A stretch of DNA of 64,000 nt from Clarkia xantiana subsp. parviflora (lineage: Eukaryota; Streptophyta; Magnoliopsida; Myrtales; Onagraceae): positions 5,518,001 through 5,582,000 of the forward strand of contig JAPTYO010000018.1 in the NCBI GenBank assembly GCA_036873135.1. Direction: 5' to 3'. Each line of letters opens with the position of its first letter. Position 1 is the stretch's first letter. The notes below the pieces were generated by a model that worked only from the letters and a program-made list of their open reading frames with translations, had not been told where the DNA came from and did no database searches. This document shows, piece after piece, positions 23,308 to 33,750 of this stretch. Both the position numbers and the translations under genes were made by a program.

Positions 23308-23345
23308 ATGTCCTCGTCGACCTCTTACCTTCTCCCAACCTCGGA

Positions 23346-23520
23346 AACATCAGTTGTCGCTAAATGCACCCAACTTTGGAAAAACCAAGTAGAATTCGTG
23401 AAATGCACCCATCTTTGGAAAAACCAAGTAGCTGTCGTGGAACGCACCCTGCTTTGGAAAAACCGAGTGGCAGTCGTGGGACGCACCATACGTTGGAAAA
23501 CCCAAGTACTAGTCGGCACA
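23346..23520 (+). repeat. 39-bp minisatellite of element B, right part
   Basis: Units starting at about 23362, 23401, 23440 and 23480 contain 'tttggaaaaaccaagtag' and 'tgcaccc'. They correspond to the units at 14620-14815 on the other side of C. Confidence 0.85.
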
Positions 23521-24232
23521 AGGGTCGATACTTCGCGACCGACACAACTAATTGGTGCGACATCCTCTATACGAGGGAAACCCCACACAACTTTGTGGCG
23601 AACATCCCCGACACGGGGGCAACTCCACACCTACGGACTTATAAGTTTGCAACTACTACATAGCAAGCATCCTCTATGCAGGGGCAACTATATGTCAGCA
23701 AGGGCCTCCTCCAGACACTTATACAATATATACGATACTACGCGCATTTGTGCGACCTAACATTATGCATATCTATGCGTCCCAACACTACGCGCGTTGG
23801 CACAACTTAACACATGTCTATCATGTGACGTTCATCGACAACACGTCGGAGGCCTAACACCTCGTGACTAAGGGGCTAGTGTGTCTATGGTCCGAACCAG
23901 CACCTACATACACCTATATGGTCTACGCACCTATACAGCACATACATGCGCGTACTCGGCCATGTCACTACAAACACTCCCACTCCGGGGGAAACACAAT
24001 ATCAACGAAGGCCTCGTCTCTCGACATATACATGGCAAGCATACTTCTGTTATGAGGCGTTCGTCAACGACGCAGCGAAGGCATGACGCTTCGCAGTCTC
24101 AGAACCCGCGTGTCCGTAACACACATCTCTCCGCGCAACATGAGGGCAAAGTTACTATCCCTTCCACCAAGCAATAGGGAGGAAACCGATTCCAATATGT
24201 GTAGACTAGGTATGGAGAGGTTCACATACACA
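23521..24232 (+). other. interior of element B, non-coding
   Basis: It carries 'gacatcctctatacgaggg' and 'catcctctatgcaggggcaa' blocks. These are the reverse complement of the tandem units in A (29780-30125), as expected for a relative in the opposite orientation. No protein motif is seen. Confidence 0.55.
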
Positions 24233-24310
24233 CTCCCTTATATACACGCGGGGGTAATATTCTATCCTCCTCATACTTTTTCTAACTCTTTTGGGAGAAT
24301 TCCCTAACAC
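24233..24310 (-). promoter_or_regulatory. antisense promoter-like block of element B
   Basis: Reverse-strand counterpart of 10582-10655, with the TATA box as CTCCCTTATATACA in plus view. B has lost the antisense ORF but keeps this block. Confidence 0.45.
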
Positions 24311-24514
24311 TTACACATGTTTACATACCCTCGTGTACATATGCTTGTCTACATACATACACAAGTTTGCATATCCATGTCACGTGTTTTTTATTACAAT
24401 CCCGACATGTATATACTTATACCCATGTCATCGCATACATACATGCCCATATTTATATGATATACTTTTATGACATTACGTATCGTATGCCGACTCTCGT
24501 ACTCATGCACTCAT

Positions 24515-24816
24515 AATCATACATGTGTTAGCATTCATATCCATGATCGCATACATGGACTAGGATTGTCACATATGTACATGTCATACACATATACTTG
24601 CTGCATTAACCATGTCGGCAGTTATAACCGCTCCCATTTAAATAAAAGGAGAGACGCACAATAGCAATCATACATGTGTTAGCATTCATATCCATGATCG
24701 CATACATGGACTAGGATTGTCACATATGTACATGTCATACACATATACTTGCTGCATTAACCATGTCGGCAGTTATAACCGCTCCCATTTAAATAAAAGG
24801 AGAGACGCACAATAGC
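24515..24816 (+). repeat. perfect 151-bp tandem duplication in element B
   Basis: 24515-24665 and 24666-24816 look identical base for base, starting 'aatcatacatgtgttagc' and ending 'gacgcacaatagc'. The lack of visible differences suggests a recent event or an assembly artefact. Confidence 0.9.
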
Positions 24817-25037
24817 AAGGCCCACACGCCAACGGACAGTAAGTCGACCCTGAGGTAACACCCGAACTTAAATCGAACGTAAACTCTATCAAAAATAGAG
24901 TCAAAACGGGGCCACGCCACCACTTGACTCGGGGGCAAATGATGGGTATACGTCTGATTCGGGTTCGTCTTATATTATTCGGACTTTGTTTAGACGTCAA
25001 ACCCACTAAACGGTTTCGAAATATTCACCCGCGGGTA

Positions 25038-25287
25038 TATTGGATATCATACATATGGTATCATACATATGGGGTCACTATCTAATTATGCTAAGTTATG
25101 TTAGTTCTAGTATTTGCACATTAGTCCCTATTGTATCTAGAGTTTGGCATACTACTCCTAGAGGTCTCCTATATAAAGGAGCCTCCGCTCTATGTAATCA
25201 CTAAGCAATTATATTACAATGTTTCATATTAGTAAAGGATTGCTCTCTACATTCTCTCCCACCACTCTTCGATTATAACGTTTTATA
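25038..25287 (+). repeat. 5' LTR of element D
   Basis: 250 bp, TATA box in 'ctatataaagga' at about 25169. Contains a direct repeat 'atcatacatatgg' at its start. Confidence 0.9.
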
Positions 25288-25302
25288 TGGTATCAGAGCT
25301 AG
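25288..25302 (+). other. primer-binding site of element D
   Basis: TGGTATCAGAGCTAG directly after the LTR, initiator tRNA-Met type. Confidence 0.9.
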
Positions 25303-25517
25303 TTTCGATCTTGGTGTTTTGATTTCAATTTCGTTTTTCAGTTTTTCCAGAAATTTTCCAGAAAATTCTGTTCTTGGTGTTTTGAGTCCCTAGCCCCGAA
25401 AATTACCTATTCGATTTAGACCTCTTCTTCCAAAATTGACATCACCGATCGACCCAGAGACCTCCGGCGACCATTCTGTTCTTTCCGGCGCCGCCAGAAG
25501 CCGCCGGACGCGCCACC

Positions 25518-25646
25518 ACGCGCCGCCACAAGCTGTTGTCACCGCCGGCGCGTGGGGACCACGCGCCGCCACAAGCTGTTGTCACCGCCGGCGCGTGGGG
25601 ACCACGCGCCGCCACAAGCTGTTGTCACCGCCGGCGCGTGGGGACC
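25518..25646 (+). repeat. three exact 43-bp GC-rich tandem repeats in element D
   Basis: Units begin at 25518, 25561 and 25604 with ACGCGCCGCCACAAGCTG. The ends of each unit (CACGCGCC and GGCGCGTGG) are complementary. Because 43 is not a multiple of 3, the 138-codon frame over it (25436-25852) reads the same DNA in three frames; I do not call it a gene. Confidence 0.9.
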
Positions 25647-26818
25647 ACGCGCCACCTTCCACTACTCCGTTTGCCACGAAATTTAGTTTTTCGGAATCGT
25701 CTCGGTCTCACGATTCCATTGATATATTATACGTCAAATTCCGAGGTGATTTGGATTTTCGAATCTTACTGTCAAAATTCTGCTGCAATCCCATTTTCTG
25801 CTGTCACTGTTACATTAGTTTCTGCTGCTGTATATGCACCTATTGCTGCTGAAACTTCAGATTGGGGTTGTTGTTGATGTGTTATTGCTATTGCGGGAAT
25901 GGTTGCTGTGATTGGCTGCGATTTTCAGTTGTTATATTGCTGTTAAAATTCTGCTGTTGCTGAATTTTGCTGAAAGTTGCTGAAAAATGCTGAAAAGTGC
26001 TGAATTTTGATGAAATTGCTGATTTTTGGATTGCCGGATGGATAGTCTGTGGTTTTGATGAGATATGATGCATTCAAGCATTGGATAGCTTGGATTGCTG
26101 GGATTTCAACTGTCTTTCAGTTGAATTTGTTGAAGAATGGAGCATTGTGTTGCTCGTTTTGATGGGATTTGTTGATACCAAGCTTGGGTTTTGCTTGGAT
26201 TGTTGGTTTCAACTGATTTGCAGTTGAACTTGCTGATAATGGTTGCTCTGAGGACAGTTCTTATATTTTGAAGATTGGAATGACTGTTTTGTGATTACCG
26301 GTTGTCATACCTTGGTATTTTGAAGACTGAAGTGTGGAGCTTCGTCTTGTTGGATATTGTTGAAGGTTGAAACATTGGAACCTCATCACCTGAGACATAG
26401 GAACTTCACCTTCTGGGAGATTGAAACATAGGAACCTCAGCTTCGCAGTAAGACTGAGACATTGGAACTTCATCCTCCGTCCAACTCTTTTTGAAGATTC
26501 AAGGCCATAGGTGGCTGTCATCACTCCGCTGAGAGCATGATGAAGACCAACCGGTTGTTGTTACACGTGGATTATCACACCTCTGAGAGACCACGAAGGC
26601 TACAAGTGGATATTCACCTCTGAGAGCACGGTGGACCTTGATCTTATTTGTCACAATTATCACAGTCATTGATTCTTTGGAACTGTTGCCTTGGACCATT
26701 TGTTGAAGATTGGAGCTTTTTAGCTCTATTTTGAAGATTGGGAAGCTTTTTAGCTTTGTTTTTAAGATTGTGATGCACTTCGGATTGAAGAAGGAAGAAG
26801 AAGGAAAAGATGGGGGAA
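25647..26818 (+). other. interior and polypurine tract of element D
   Basis: A TGCTGAA/TGCTG-rich stretch (25790-26030) is followed by degenerate units with 'gaaacataggaacctcac' (26340-26480) and 'cctctgagagcac' (26520-26640). The polypurine tract GAAGAAGGAAGAAGAAGG ends just before the 3' LTR. No conserved protein is seen. Confidence 0.65.
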
Positions 26819-27068
26819 TATTGGATATCATACATATGGTATCATACATATGGGGTCACTATCTAATTATGCTAAGTTATGTTAGTTCTAGTATTTGCAC
26901 ATTAGTCCCTATTGTATCTAGGGTTTGGCATACTAGTCCTAGAGGTCTCCTATATAAAGGAGCCTCCACTCTATGTAATCACTAAGCAATTATATTACAA
27001 TTTTTCATATTAGTAAAGGATTGCTCTCTACATTCTCTCCCACCACTCTTCGATTATAACGTTTTATA
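26819..27068 (+). repeat. 3' LTR of element D
   Basis: Mate of 25038-25287, with about four substitutions over 250 bp. Confidence 0.9.
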
Positions 27069-27796
27069 GGGTACTAAAATTCCGGGGCACGCACTTCCGC
27101 GCCCCGGACTTGCACCGCGTCCGGATTGCTCTACAATCCAGAGCCGGTCCGGATTGTTACGCAATGCGGAGCCGGTCCGGATTGTTCCGCAATTCGGATC
27201 CGGTCTGGATTGTTCCGCAATTCGTATCCGGTCCAGATTGTGGGACAATCCGACCCTCCGGATTGTCCCATTATTCCGGACCTCCTGGGATCCTCGCGAT
27301 ACCTCGAGATGGTCCGGATTCCACCTATTGATGATGTTTTAAACCCCTACGCAAACACCGCACGTGCAAACCCTCCCGATGTCAGCTTTACTCCCGTCTA
27401 CGCTCGGTTCATACTTTGCATTGAACCAACGTCGGACCGTTCAAAACCCGGTTTGATTCCAAGGTTTCCTATAAATAGGGGCCTTGATCATTCATTTCAT
27501 ACTAAGTTGAAAAAAGTTGACAGCGGAAGTTCTGCCCTCTCTCTTTTCTCTCTCTAAATTACCTGACTTAAGCTTCGAGACAGCGGAAGTTGACCCCGCG
27601 TGGTGTGCGATACTTCCCCTCTTGCAGGTATACGGAAACGCACGAGTTCGGCACGTGCAAAGACACGGAAATAGGAGCAACCCGAGGCATTTTTCTATCG
27701 TCACTACCAGGATCCGACTCCCAACTCAAAAAGGATCCAACACTTGTCATCGTTGCTACAACTTACTTGTTGTTGCTCCTTGTGTTATTCTTGTAG

Positions 27797-28517
27797 GTTG
27801 CCAGTCAAATGGCCACCTCTCCTCCTTTGTGATTGAGCTCGCAGATGAGAAGAAGATATTTATGGAGAAGTGTGACGTTGCTTGTCTCGAAGCTGAGCGT
27901 GCGGAGGAGAAAGCACACATCTTGGGATTGAAGGTTGTTGACCTACAGGCGGAGAGTTCCTCTCGTGAGGCTCGTATTGTTGCACTCGAGTCTGATTTTA
28001 TTGCCCTTCAGGCGAAGGCCGTTGCGGATAGCGCGGAGCATGATCTCGCCTTGTGAGCCATGGAGGAGAAGTCCCTTGCGGATGGCAAGTTTACAGGCGT
28101 TGCGGAGTACAAGGCCTCCGAGTCTTATCGTGCTGACGTTCTGGCATGTGCGGACGATGTGCTTTATGACTCCATTGAGGTTCTTATCGAGCATGTATAT
28201 GCTCTTGTTCCGGACTTGCGCTTTGATCAGTTGGGTCCGTACTCTGAGCTTGCCACTGGGCATGTGGCCGCCGACTTAGAGACGGGATTGCTGCCCCGCC
28301 TATTGTGGCAGATGTCCCCCCTATTGTTGAGGAGTACGTCCCCATCCCTATTTATGTGGATTCCCCTGAGGATATCGAGACTCACTCTCGTGAGTATGAG
28401 TAGGCGTTCAATGATGCTGGAGATGTGATTATTGTGGAGGGTACTACTATTGGAGAGGTTGCTCACGGGGCATGTGGAGATGCCGCTGTTGGTGGTGCTC
28501 TTGACGTGGCATCAGGC
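27797..28517 (+). pseudogene. antisense additional ORF of element A, 3' exon (coiled coil)
   Basis: Directly after the acceptor at 27796 the frame reads 'SSFVIELADEKKIFMEKC' and a heptad-rich stretch (ACLEAERAEEKAHILGLKV). An in-frame TGA follows at 28054, then 'MEEKSLADGKFTGVAEYKAS' and 'VLIEHVYALVPDLRFDQLG'. A coiled coil followed by this conserved C-terminal stretch is the usual end of the Tat antisense protein. The TGA and a likely frameshift near 28300 show decay. Confidence 0.6.
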
Positions 28518-28849
28518 TGAGTGTTTGTTTTATAAACTCTTTGTATATAGTTTTGGCTCTCCAAGTTTGGGTTGAGGTTGCTTGTTGGGGTGTTATCCCT
28601 TTGACCCTTTATGTTTATGTTTCTATGCTTTGACGTTGTCATATGAGACCTATCATGAATGGTTTAGTAATGCATGGTAATATGGTAGTAATATTTCATA
28701 CCTTTGTGTTTTGTGATTGTCCATATGGTGTGGACTAAAGAGTAGAGTTGAGACTCGTCCTCTTTTAGGATGTGGCATCAGTAGTTGTTGTTAGGAGACA
28801 TACGTCCCTGCATTGTGTGCCCCTCTTCGTTATACCAAGGCATGGCAAG

Positions 28850-29115
28850 ATGAATATGTGTTAGACACATGTGTTGTATCCTTGCTATATTCCATGAGTA
28901 GTAATGTGCAAGACTTAAGAGTGACGGTTAGCATTTGCGGGTAGTAATGCGTATGGCCAATGTCCCGGTACTTGGAATTTGTGGGTAGTAATGCGCAAAT
29001 CCTTAGAGTGATCATTGGCATTAATGGGTAGTAATGCACAAGGTCGTTTTCTCGGTACTTGGAATTTAGGAGTAGTAATGCCCAAGACCCTTGTATACAC
29101 GCGAGTGTGTCGTCT
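28850..29115 (-). repeat. short tandem units in element A
   Basis: The phrase 'gtagtaatgcgcaa' or a close variant recurs at about 28898, 28943, 28986, 29028 and 29072, with 'tcggtacttggaatt' between some of them. Non-coding. Confidence 0.65.
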
Positions 29116-29130
29116 CATCGAGGCGAAACC

Positions 29131-29640
29131 TTAGTTTTTACCGTCTCTTAGTCCACTCTAAGGCGACGTTGTTACAAGACGCTGCTTGTTAATTTAGTGA
29201 GTTTTTCCATCTGTTATCTGGGAACTCCCCTTATAACGTTGTTGCAAGGCGTTCTTTTGGCTAACCCAATTACATGCCTTACGATGCTAGTATGCCTCAA
29301 CTTTGTTAATCAAAAGGACGTGACAAAGGTCGTGTGATACGCCTTGTAGTTTTTTCCGTCTTTCGGACCATTCCGAAGCGACGTTGTAGCAAGACACGAC
29401 TTGCCAATTTTTGGATGTGTTTCGATCCGCTATTTGGGTGCCCTCGTTATAGCGTTAAGGCGAGGTGTTCATTGGCTAGTCCTTGTAATGACCTTGCAAT
29501 GCTACTACACCTCGTCTTGGTTATTCCAGGGGGCAGTACAAGTTTGTATTGCACAACTTGTAGTTTTTTCCGTCTCTTGGTCCATTCCAAGGCGACGTTG
29601 TAGCAAGACACTTCTTGCTTAGTTGGAGTGTTTTATTTCT
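29131..29640 (-). repeat. about 215-bp tandem repeat in element A
   Basis: 'tagttttt(t)accgtct' starts at 29132, 29347 and 29561, spacing 215 and 214 bp, followed each time by 'aaggcgacgttgt'. About 2.4 diverged copies. Confidence 0.75.
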
Positions 29641-29779
29641 GTTATTTGTTCACGAACAAGATAACGTTTTACAAGACTCGACTTGTATGTTTGGTGAGTT
29701 TTTCGCTGCATTGTGAATTGCGGCGATTGTTTTTTACGCTCCTGCCAGCGTAGAGTGTTTGGTACGTAATCTTGTGGGT

Positions 29780-30125
29780 AGTAGTAGGTTCTCATGGGGT
29801 TGCCCTCGTATAGAGGATGTCGCGCCATGAATATGTTTAGTAATCTATACTGGGTGTCTCGTTCCTCAGTAAGATATCATGGGGTTGCCCTCGTGAAGAG
29901 GATGTCGCGCCATACAAGGGTTTAGTAATCTATACTGGGTGTCTCGTTCCTCAGTAAGATATCATGGGGTTGCCCTCGTATAGAGGATGTCGCGCCATCT
30001 AATTGTGTGGGGTTACCCTCGTATAGAGGATGTCGCGCCACTTAATAGATGATCGCCTCTTGGTTGATAAATCCAAGGAATGATTGTTGTAATCATGAGG
30101 TTGCCCCCGAGCGGGGATGTCACGC
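29780..30125 (-). repeat. tandem 'ggttgccctcgtatagagga' repeats in element A
   Basis: At least five blocks each end with 'gatgtcgcgccat'. Two of them also share a longer stretch ('ctatactgggtgtctcgttc'). The same blocks appear at 11650-11760 in A and inverted in B at 23545-23680. Confidence 0.8.
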
Positions 30126-30591
30126 CATGTTACTTATGGATAATCCTTAGAAAAATTTCCAGGATGTTGTTGTATAGAGTAGACATAATAGATGTCGTGG
30201 AAAAGAGCGTATCGCGAGTTCGTTGTTGATGTCGAGTATTGACATGCTGGTGGCGTATACTATAAGCCTCTTGTTGTATTAAGTGTTTGATCTTGTAGTG
30301 TTGTTGCAAAGTTAACGCATAGAGTCCACTACTTGGTGTTATTCCAGAGCAGGAATTGCATGAGATTAATGTACCTACGAAATACATTAACTTCATTAGA
30401 TTCTTGCCAGATTTACAATGCTGGATAGATGGGGTCAACTAATCACCCATTTGTAAATAATCTACTAAAATCATAAGCACTTAAAAAAGTAAAACTTGAA
30501 AGTAGATGGATGCATAAAGTTGTGCGTATCGCAGAGATGTGGAAGGGATGTGATTGTTGCCTCCCGACATGTTGTTATGAAGACTGTCTGT

Positions 30592-31290
30592 TCACATTGT
30601 GTGATGGCTACAAGCCACGCGGTGTTGTAAGGCCCCAAAGGCTATCATCTCTTCGATTTCCACTCGCAGAGTGAGGCAGTCGTTAGTGTTGTGACCCCAG
30701 GTGTTGTGAAATTTACACCAATGCGTAATGTTGGCTCCTAAGATCGCATTTGGTGTTTCCCTTGAGGAGGGCAGCTTGTTTTGCAGAATGCTCACAAACA
30801 TCTCTTCGACCTCTGTGTTCAGAGGCGTGAATGCATATTCTGGGCCATCAAGTGCGCTCCTGCTTTCGTGTTGTTGAAAGAGTGCTTATCCCTTACATGC
30901 GGGTGGTTTGCTCCACCCAAGCTCCCGTTCACAAGCGACTGCTCTTTCGTGTTTCTCTTTGTGGTCACTCATTGACTGAGTGGTCCTCCAACCATACTCT
31001 CTTCCAAGTAGAAGGAAGGATCGCGCATTCGAGTTCATGAAGAACGCGTTTATCACTGCTTCCTTTGTGGGCTGTGGCCTTTAGCCAAGCTGCATTCAGC
31101 GCGAAACGCCTGATTCGAGAGTTGATTCTCTTTCTTCTTGCCTGATGTCCCAAACACTTTGCAATTTTGGGGCTTGTTGGTAGTTGGCTGGCCGTATAGG
31201 CGCAAAGAGTTGTTCAAGTCGTACCTCTTCCACTTGCATATCCTCTTCCTGTTCGGCAAAACCCTGCCTTATCATGGCGATAGAGAGTTG
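30592..31290 (-). pseudogene. second gag C-terminal piece downstream of protease in element A
   Basis: On the minus strand 'YAFTPLNTEVEEMFVSILQN' is followed by 'WCKFHNTWGHNTNDCLTLR' and VEIEEMIAFG. This is the end of a Tat-type gag with its conserved C-x2-H and H-x4-C residues. A first version of the same motif ('KWCENHEVKRHDTHSC', near 32090-32045) lies in its normal place before the protease. Stops and frameshifts run through the region. Confidence 0.6.
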
Positions 31291-32110
31291 ATTTTTACAC
31301 CTTAGAGCGTTTACATAGTACTTTCGTGCTGCGGTTTGATCTCCTACGATCTCTCCAAATCCATTCTTGGTTGGGAATTTCAGCTTCTGATGTGCCGTGG
31401 GTGGCCACTATCTCCAGGGGTTTATGGTTGTTCTTCCGAGAATCCCGTTGTATGCCCCCAAGGTTTCGACCACAATAAAGTTGACATTAATGTCAAGCTT
31501 TGTCCACCCTTCTCCCAGTGTTACCGGGAGTTTGATCGTACCGAGTGGGTATGTTGCAGCTCCTGCGAAGATTATGAGAGGTAATGTTCCGGGACTCAAA
31601 TCTGCCTTTGCACGACCAAGTTGTTTGATCACCTTGATGGTCAAGATGTCAGCAGAACTTCCTCCGTCAACAAGGATTCGTTTTATGTCGTAGTTCGCTA
31701 TAGGCATGGTGATGACGAGTGCGTCGTCATGGGGGTATACGATGTGTCTCATGTCTTCTTTAGAAAACATGATAACCAGATCCTCTTCCTCCCCTCTTGG
31801 TCCTTTTCCGTATTTAGGATGCGTCTCTGCCTGCGAGGCGTAGAGATTCCTTCAGTGCGAGCCTTGGCCCCCAGCAGCTTGTCCTCCGTGTATGACATTT
31901 ATTACACACCTCTTGGGAGGAGGTGGGTTGTCATACGCCTTCTCTTTTCCTTTGTTTTACTTGGAGGTCTCTCCTTGGGTCTTTGTAAGGGCGTTTTCCC
32001 CCTGATCGACATAGTGCTTAAGCTCGCCCCTTAGAATGGTGTTGTTTATGCGCATCCTTATGCTGAAGCAGCTGTGAGTGTCGTGTCGTTTAACCTCGTG
32101 GTTTTCACAC
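31291..32110 (-). pseudogene. gypsy gag end and aspartic protease of element A
   Basis: In order on the minus strand: 'KWCENHEVKRHDTHSC', a Pro-rich linker, INVIHGG, then the retropepsin-like domain (31770-31408) with 'HDDALVITMPIANYDIKRIL', the active-site box VDGGSSADIL (G in place of the usual T) and the flap/second-loop region 'YNGILGRTTINPW'. It continues out of frame into KLKFPTKNGFGEIVGDQ, the conserved stretch before reverse transcriptase in this lineage. Several stops (for example after GSH and after NPWR) show decay. Retropepsin would cleave the gag-pol polyprotein. Confidence 0.8.
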
Positions 32111-32549
32111 CACTTGTCTTCTTCCTTTCCCAAGGGGCCCTTTTGCCAATTGTTTGGTTCCCATCAGAGATGAGTTTCCTTCATCTCTTTTAGGATTGCC
32201 GACATAGGGGAGTTTAGTGGAATGAGGTTCGCGGTGTTGACCTCCCTTGGTTTTTGGAAACCGACCTAGACGGGACGCTTAGGCTGTGGTTGCCACTACT
32301 TTTGTTGCTGGTTTCCTTGGGGTTGTTTTGCTTGTGAGGCTTTGTTGGCATTGTCTTTGTTGTGCTTAGTGTTTAGCTTTACCCTTGCATTGTTCCTGAA
32401 CCTTTCTAGGTCCACGTACTCCTTCACGCGCGAGGCTAACTCTTCCAGATTTTTAGCCCGGCGTTTGGACATCTTTTCCCCAAGGAGAAACCTAAGCGAC
32501 CTAGGTTCCTTATGAATGCCTTGATTATTTCTTCTTTAGACAAGTTCGT

Positions 32550-33709
32550 CTAAATGTTGGCAATGTTCTGATTAAAACGAATGTAATAATCAGCAAAGGA
32601 TTCATCATATTGTTTCTTCACATCGTCTAATGCGCTGGAGTCTTTGAGCAGTCTTCTTTCACCCATGTACCTCTGGATAAACTTTCCCTTCAAGTATGTC
32701 CATGAGGTCACACTTTCCTTTGGAAGTGAGAAAAACCAATGTGCCGCTGAACTTATTAAGGTTTGCGGGAACGTGACCGCCACATGGTCTGAGTTTGTAG
32801 TTCTTCCAGCAACGAAGCCTCGTGCTGCTGCACGTGCTCTATGGGATCGTCTTTTCCAGAGTATCTCTCAATTCCTATGTTGTTTAGGATTCCCGGAACT
32901 CGTTCATACAACATCTCCTTGGCGAAGGGTTGACTTGCATTGTTTGTTAAGACGTGCATTGGTCTGGTCTTTTTCTGCTTTAGATTTTGCTCAATGAGCG
33001 CCTCCAAAGTCTTAGTGGTTAACCCTGTGAGGGGAACATTGTCGATTTTCTCAGGTATTCCCCAAACATTGTTTGGATTTCCACTATCCTGCCCCCAGCT
33101 TCGTTGGTAGTTAGAGGTCTCCATGCCTTGTCTTTCATTCATGTTACTTGGCTGCTTCCATGATTCGGCCGGGTATGGCCTTTCGTAGTAAGTTGCATCA
33201 GAGTGGGATCCTTGAGGTCCTGCACTGTAGTATTGAGGGTTGGCAGCCGAGGGTTGTCTTCCCTGTTGCCTTGGAGCTTCTCTTCGGGCTGTGTCATGGG
33301 CCACTGCTTCCCCTGCGGGATATGCTTGAGCAGGTGGTGGCGGTGGTGGCGGAGGTGGTGGAGGTGCGTAGCCTTGGTTTCTTAGAGTGTCCCTGAAAGC
33401 CAAGAGTTCCTCTATTGCTTGCATCATTGCGGGAGTTATGGTTGGGGCAGCTTGTGCGCCTTGAGTGTCTGTATCCTAAAAATGCTGGTTGTTAGCTGGC
33501 ATTCCGAAAGGTTGCTCCTCTTCCGTGCACGCTCTTCGCTCTAAACCCGGTGGGGGTTCATTGGTTTGAGCTGTGTGCTCTGTCTGGGGGTTGGGAGCTT
33601 CCTGCGAGGAAGCTGTGGATATAGCCTCCGGGATATCCTCAGGACCTGGTTGTTTTCTCTTAGATTGTGCCCTGCTGGGCTCTCCTATAGTGTTCCTTCT
33701 CTTTGCCAT
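32550..33709 (-). pseudogene. gypsy gag of element A (broken)
   Basis: It starts MAKRRNTIGEPSRAQSKRKQ at 33709, 58 bases after the 5' LTR. A stop at about 33476 separates a second frame (33427-32756) with a run of eleven prolines and 'YSGKDDPIEHVQQHE', which enters the retrotransposon gag domain. A frameshift near 32770 leads into 'ISSAAHWFFSLPKESVTSW' and 'FIQRYMGERRLLKDSSALDD' (32783-32550). This is the standard order of a Tat/Athila-type gag. Confidence 0.85.
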
Positions 33710-33750
33710 TTAGCTGTTGCTGGTAAGCGAGTGCTTGTTCTTTCGAGTCT

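Larger units (their letters stand above)
25038..27068 (+). mobile_element. small non-autonomous LTR retrotransposon D with TA...TA ends
   Basis: The 250-bp LTRs at 25038-25287 and 26819-27068 differ at about four positions that I can see. The target duplication is GGGTA (25033-25037, 27069-27073). The LTRs begin TATTGGATATC and end ACGTTTTATA, not the usual TG...CA. A primer site TGGTATCAGAGCTAG (25288) and a purine-rich tract (26787-26818) fix plus orientation. The 1.5-kb interior has no gag or pol. Copia proteins probably mobilised it, judging by the initiator tRNA-Met primer. It is one of the youngest insertions in the nest. Confidence 0.9.
13664..27742 (+). mobile_element. gypsy-family LTR element B, non-coding, nested in A
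   Basis: Its LTRs are 13664-14304 and 24940-25037 plus 27074-27742, with the perfect target duplication CTTGT (13659-13663, 27743-27747). The primer site at 14305 gives plus orientation, opposite to A. LTR ends (TGATGGG...CCAACA), polypurine tract and subterminal repeats match A, so both belong to one family. After removing C and D the internal part is about 2.2 kb, made of minisatellites and GTATG-type repeats without gag or pol. It must have moved with proteins supplied by relatives. Confidence 0.92.
24940..27742 (+). repeat. 3' LTR of element B, interrupted by element D
   Basis: The LTR is 24940-25037 plus 27074-27742. D and one copy of its duplication GGGTA lie between. The polypurine tract CTCGGGGGCAAA precedes it. 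Compared with the 5' copy it has extra palindromic TCCGGATTGT units at about 27115-27270. Confidence 0.9.
13618..27796 (+). other. intron of the antisense ORF, enlarged by insertion of element B
   Basis: The donor GTGAGTATTT follows the exon ending 'LSCLAA'. The acceptor TTCTTGTAG ends at 27796. Without B and one copy of its duplication the intron would be only about 95 bases. B sits 46 bases after the donor, so it would not have broken the coding exons when it landed. Confidence 0.55.

Noticed and set aside
25436..25852. 138-codon plus-strand ORF in element D
   Set aside because: It passes through three 43-bp GC-rich repeats in changing frames and ends in a Cys-rich run from TGCTGC words. 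No domain and no homologous frame in the rest of the element.
33148..33385. Plus-strand ORFs with runs of Val/Trp/Arg
   Set aside because: Shadows of the minus-strand gag and its polyproline run.
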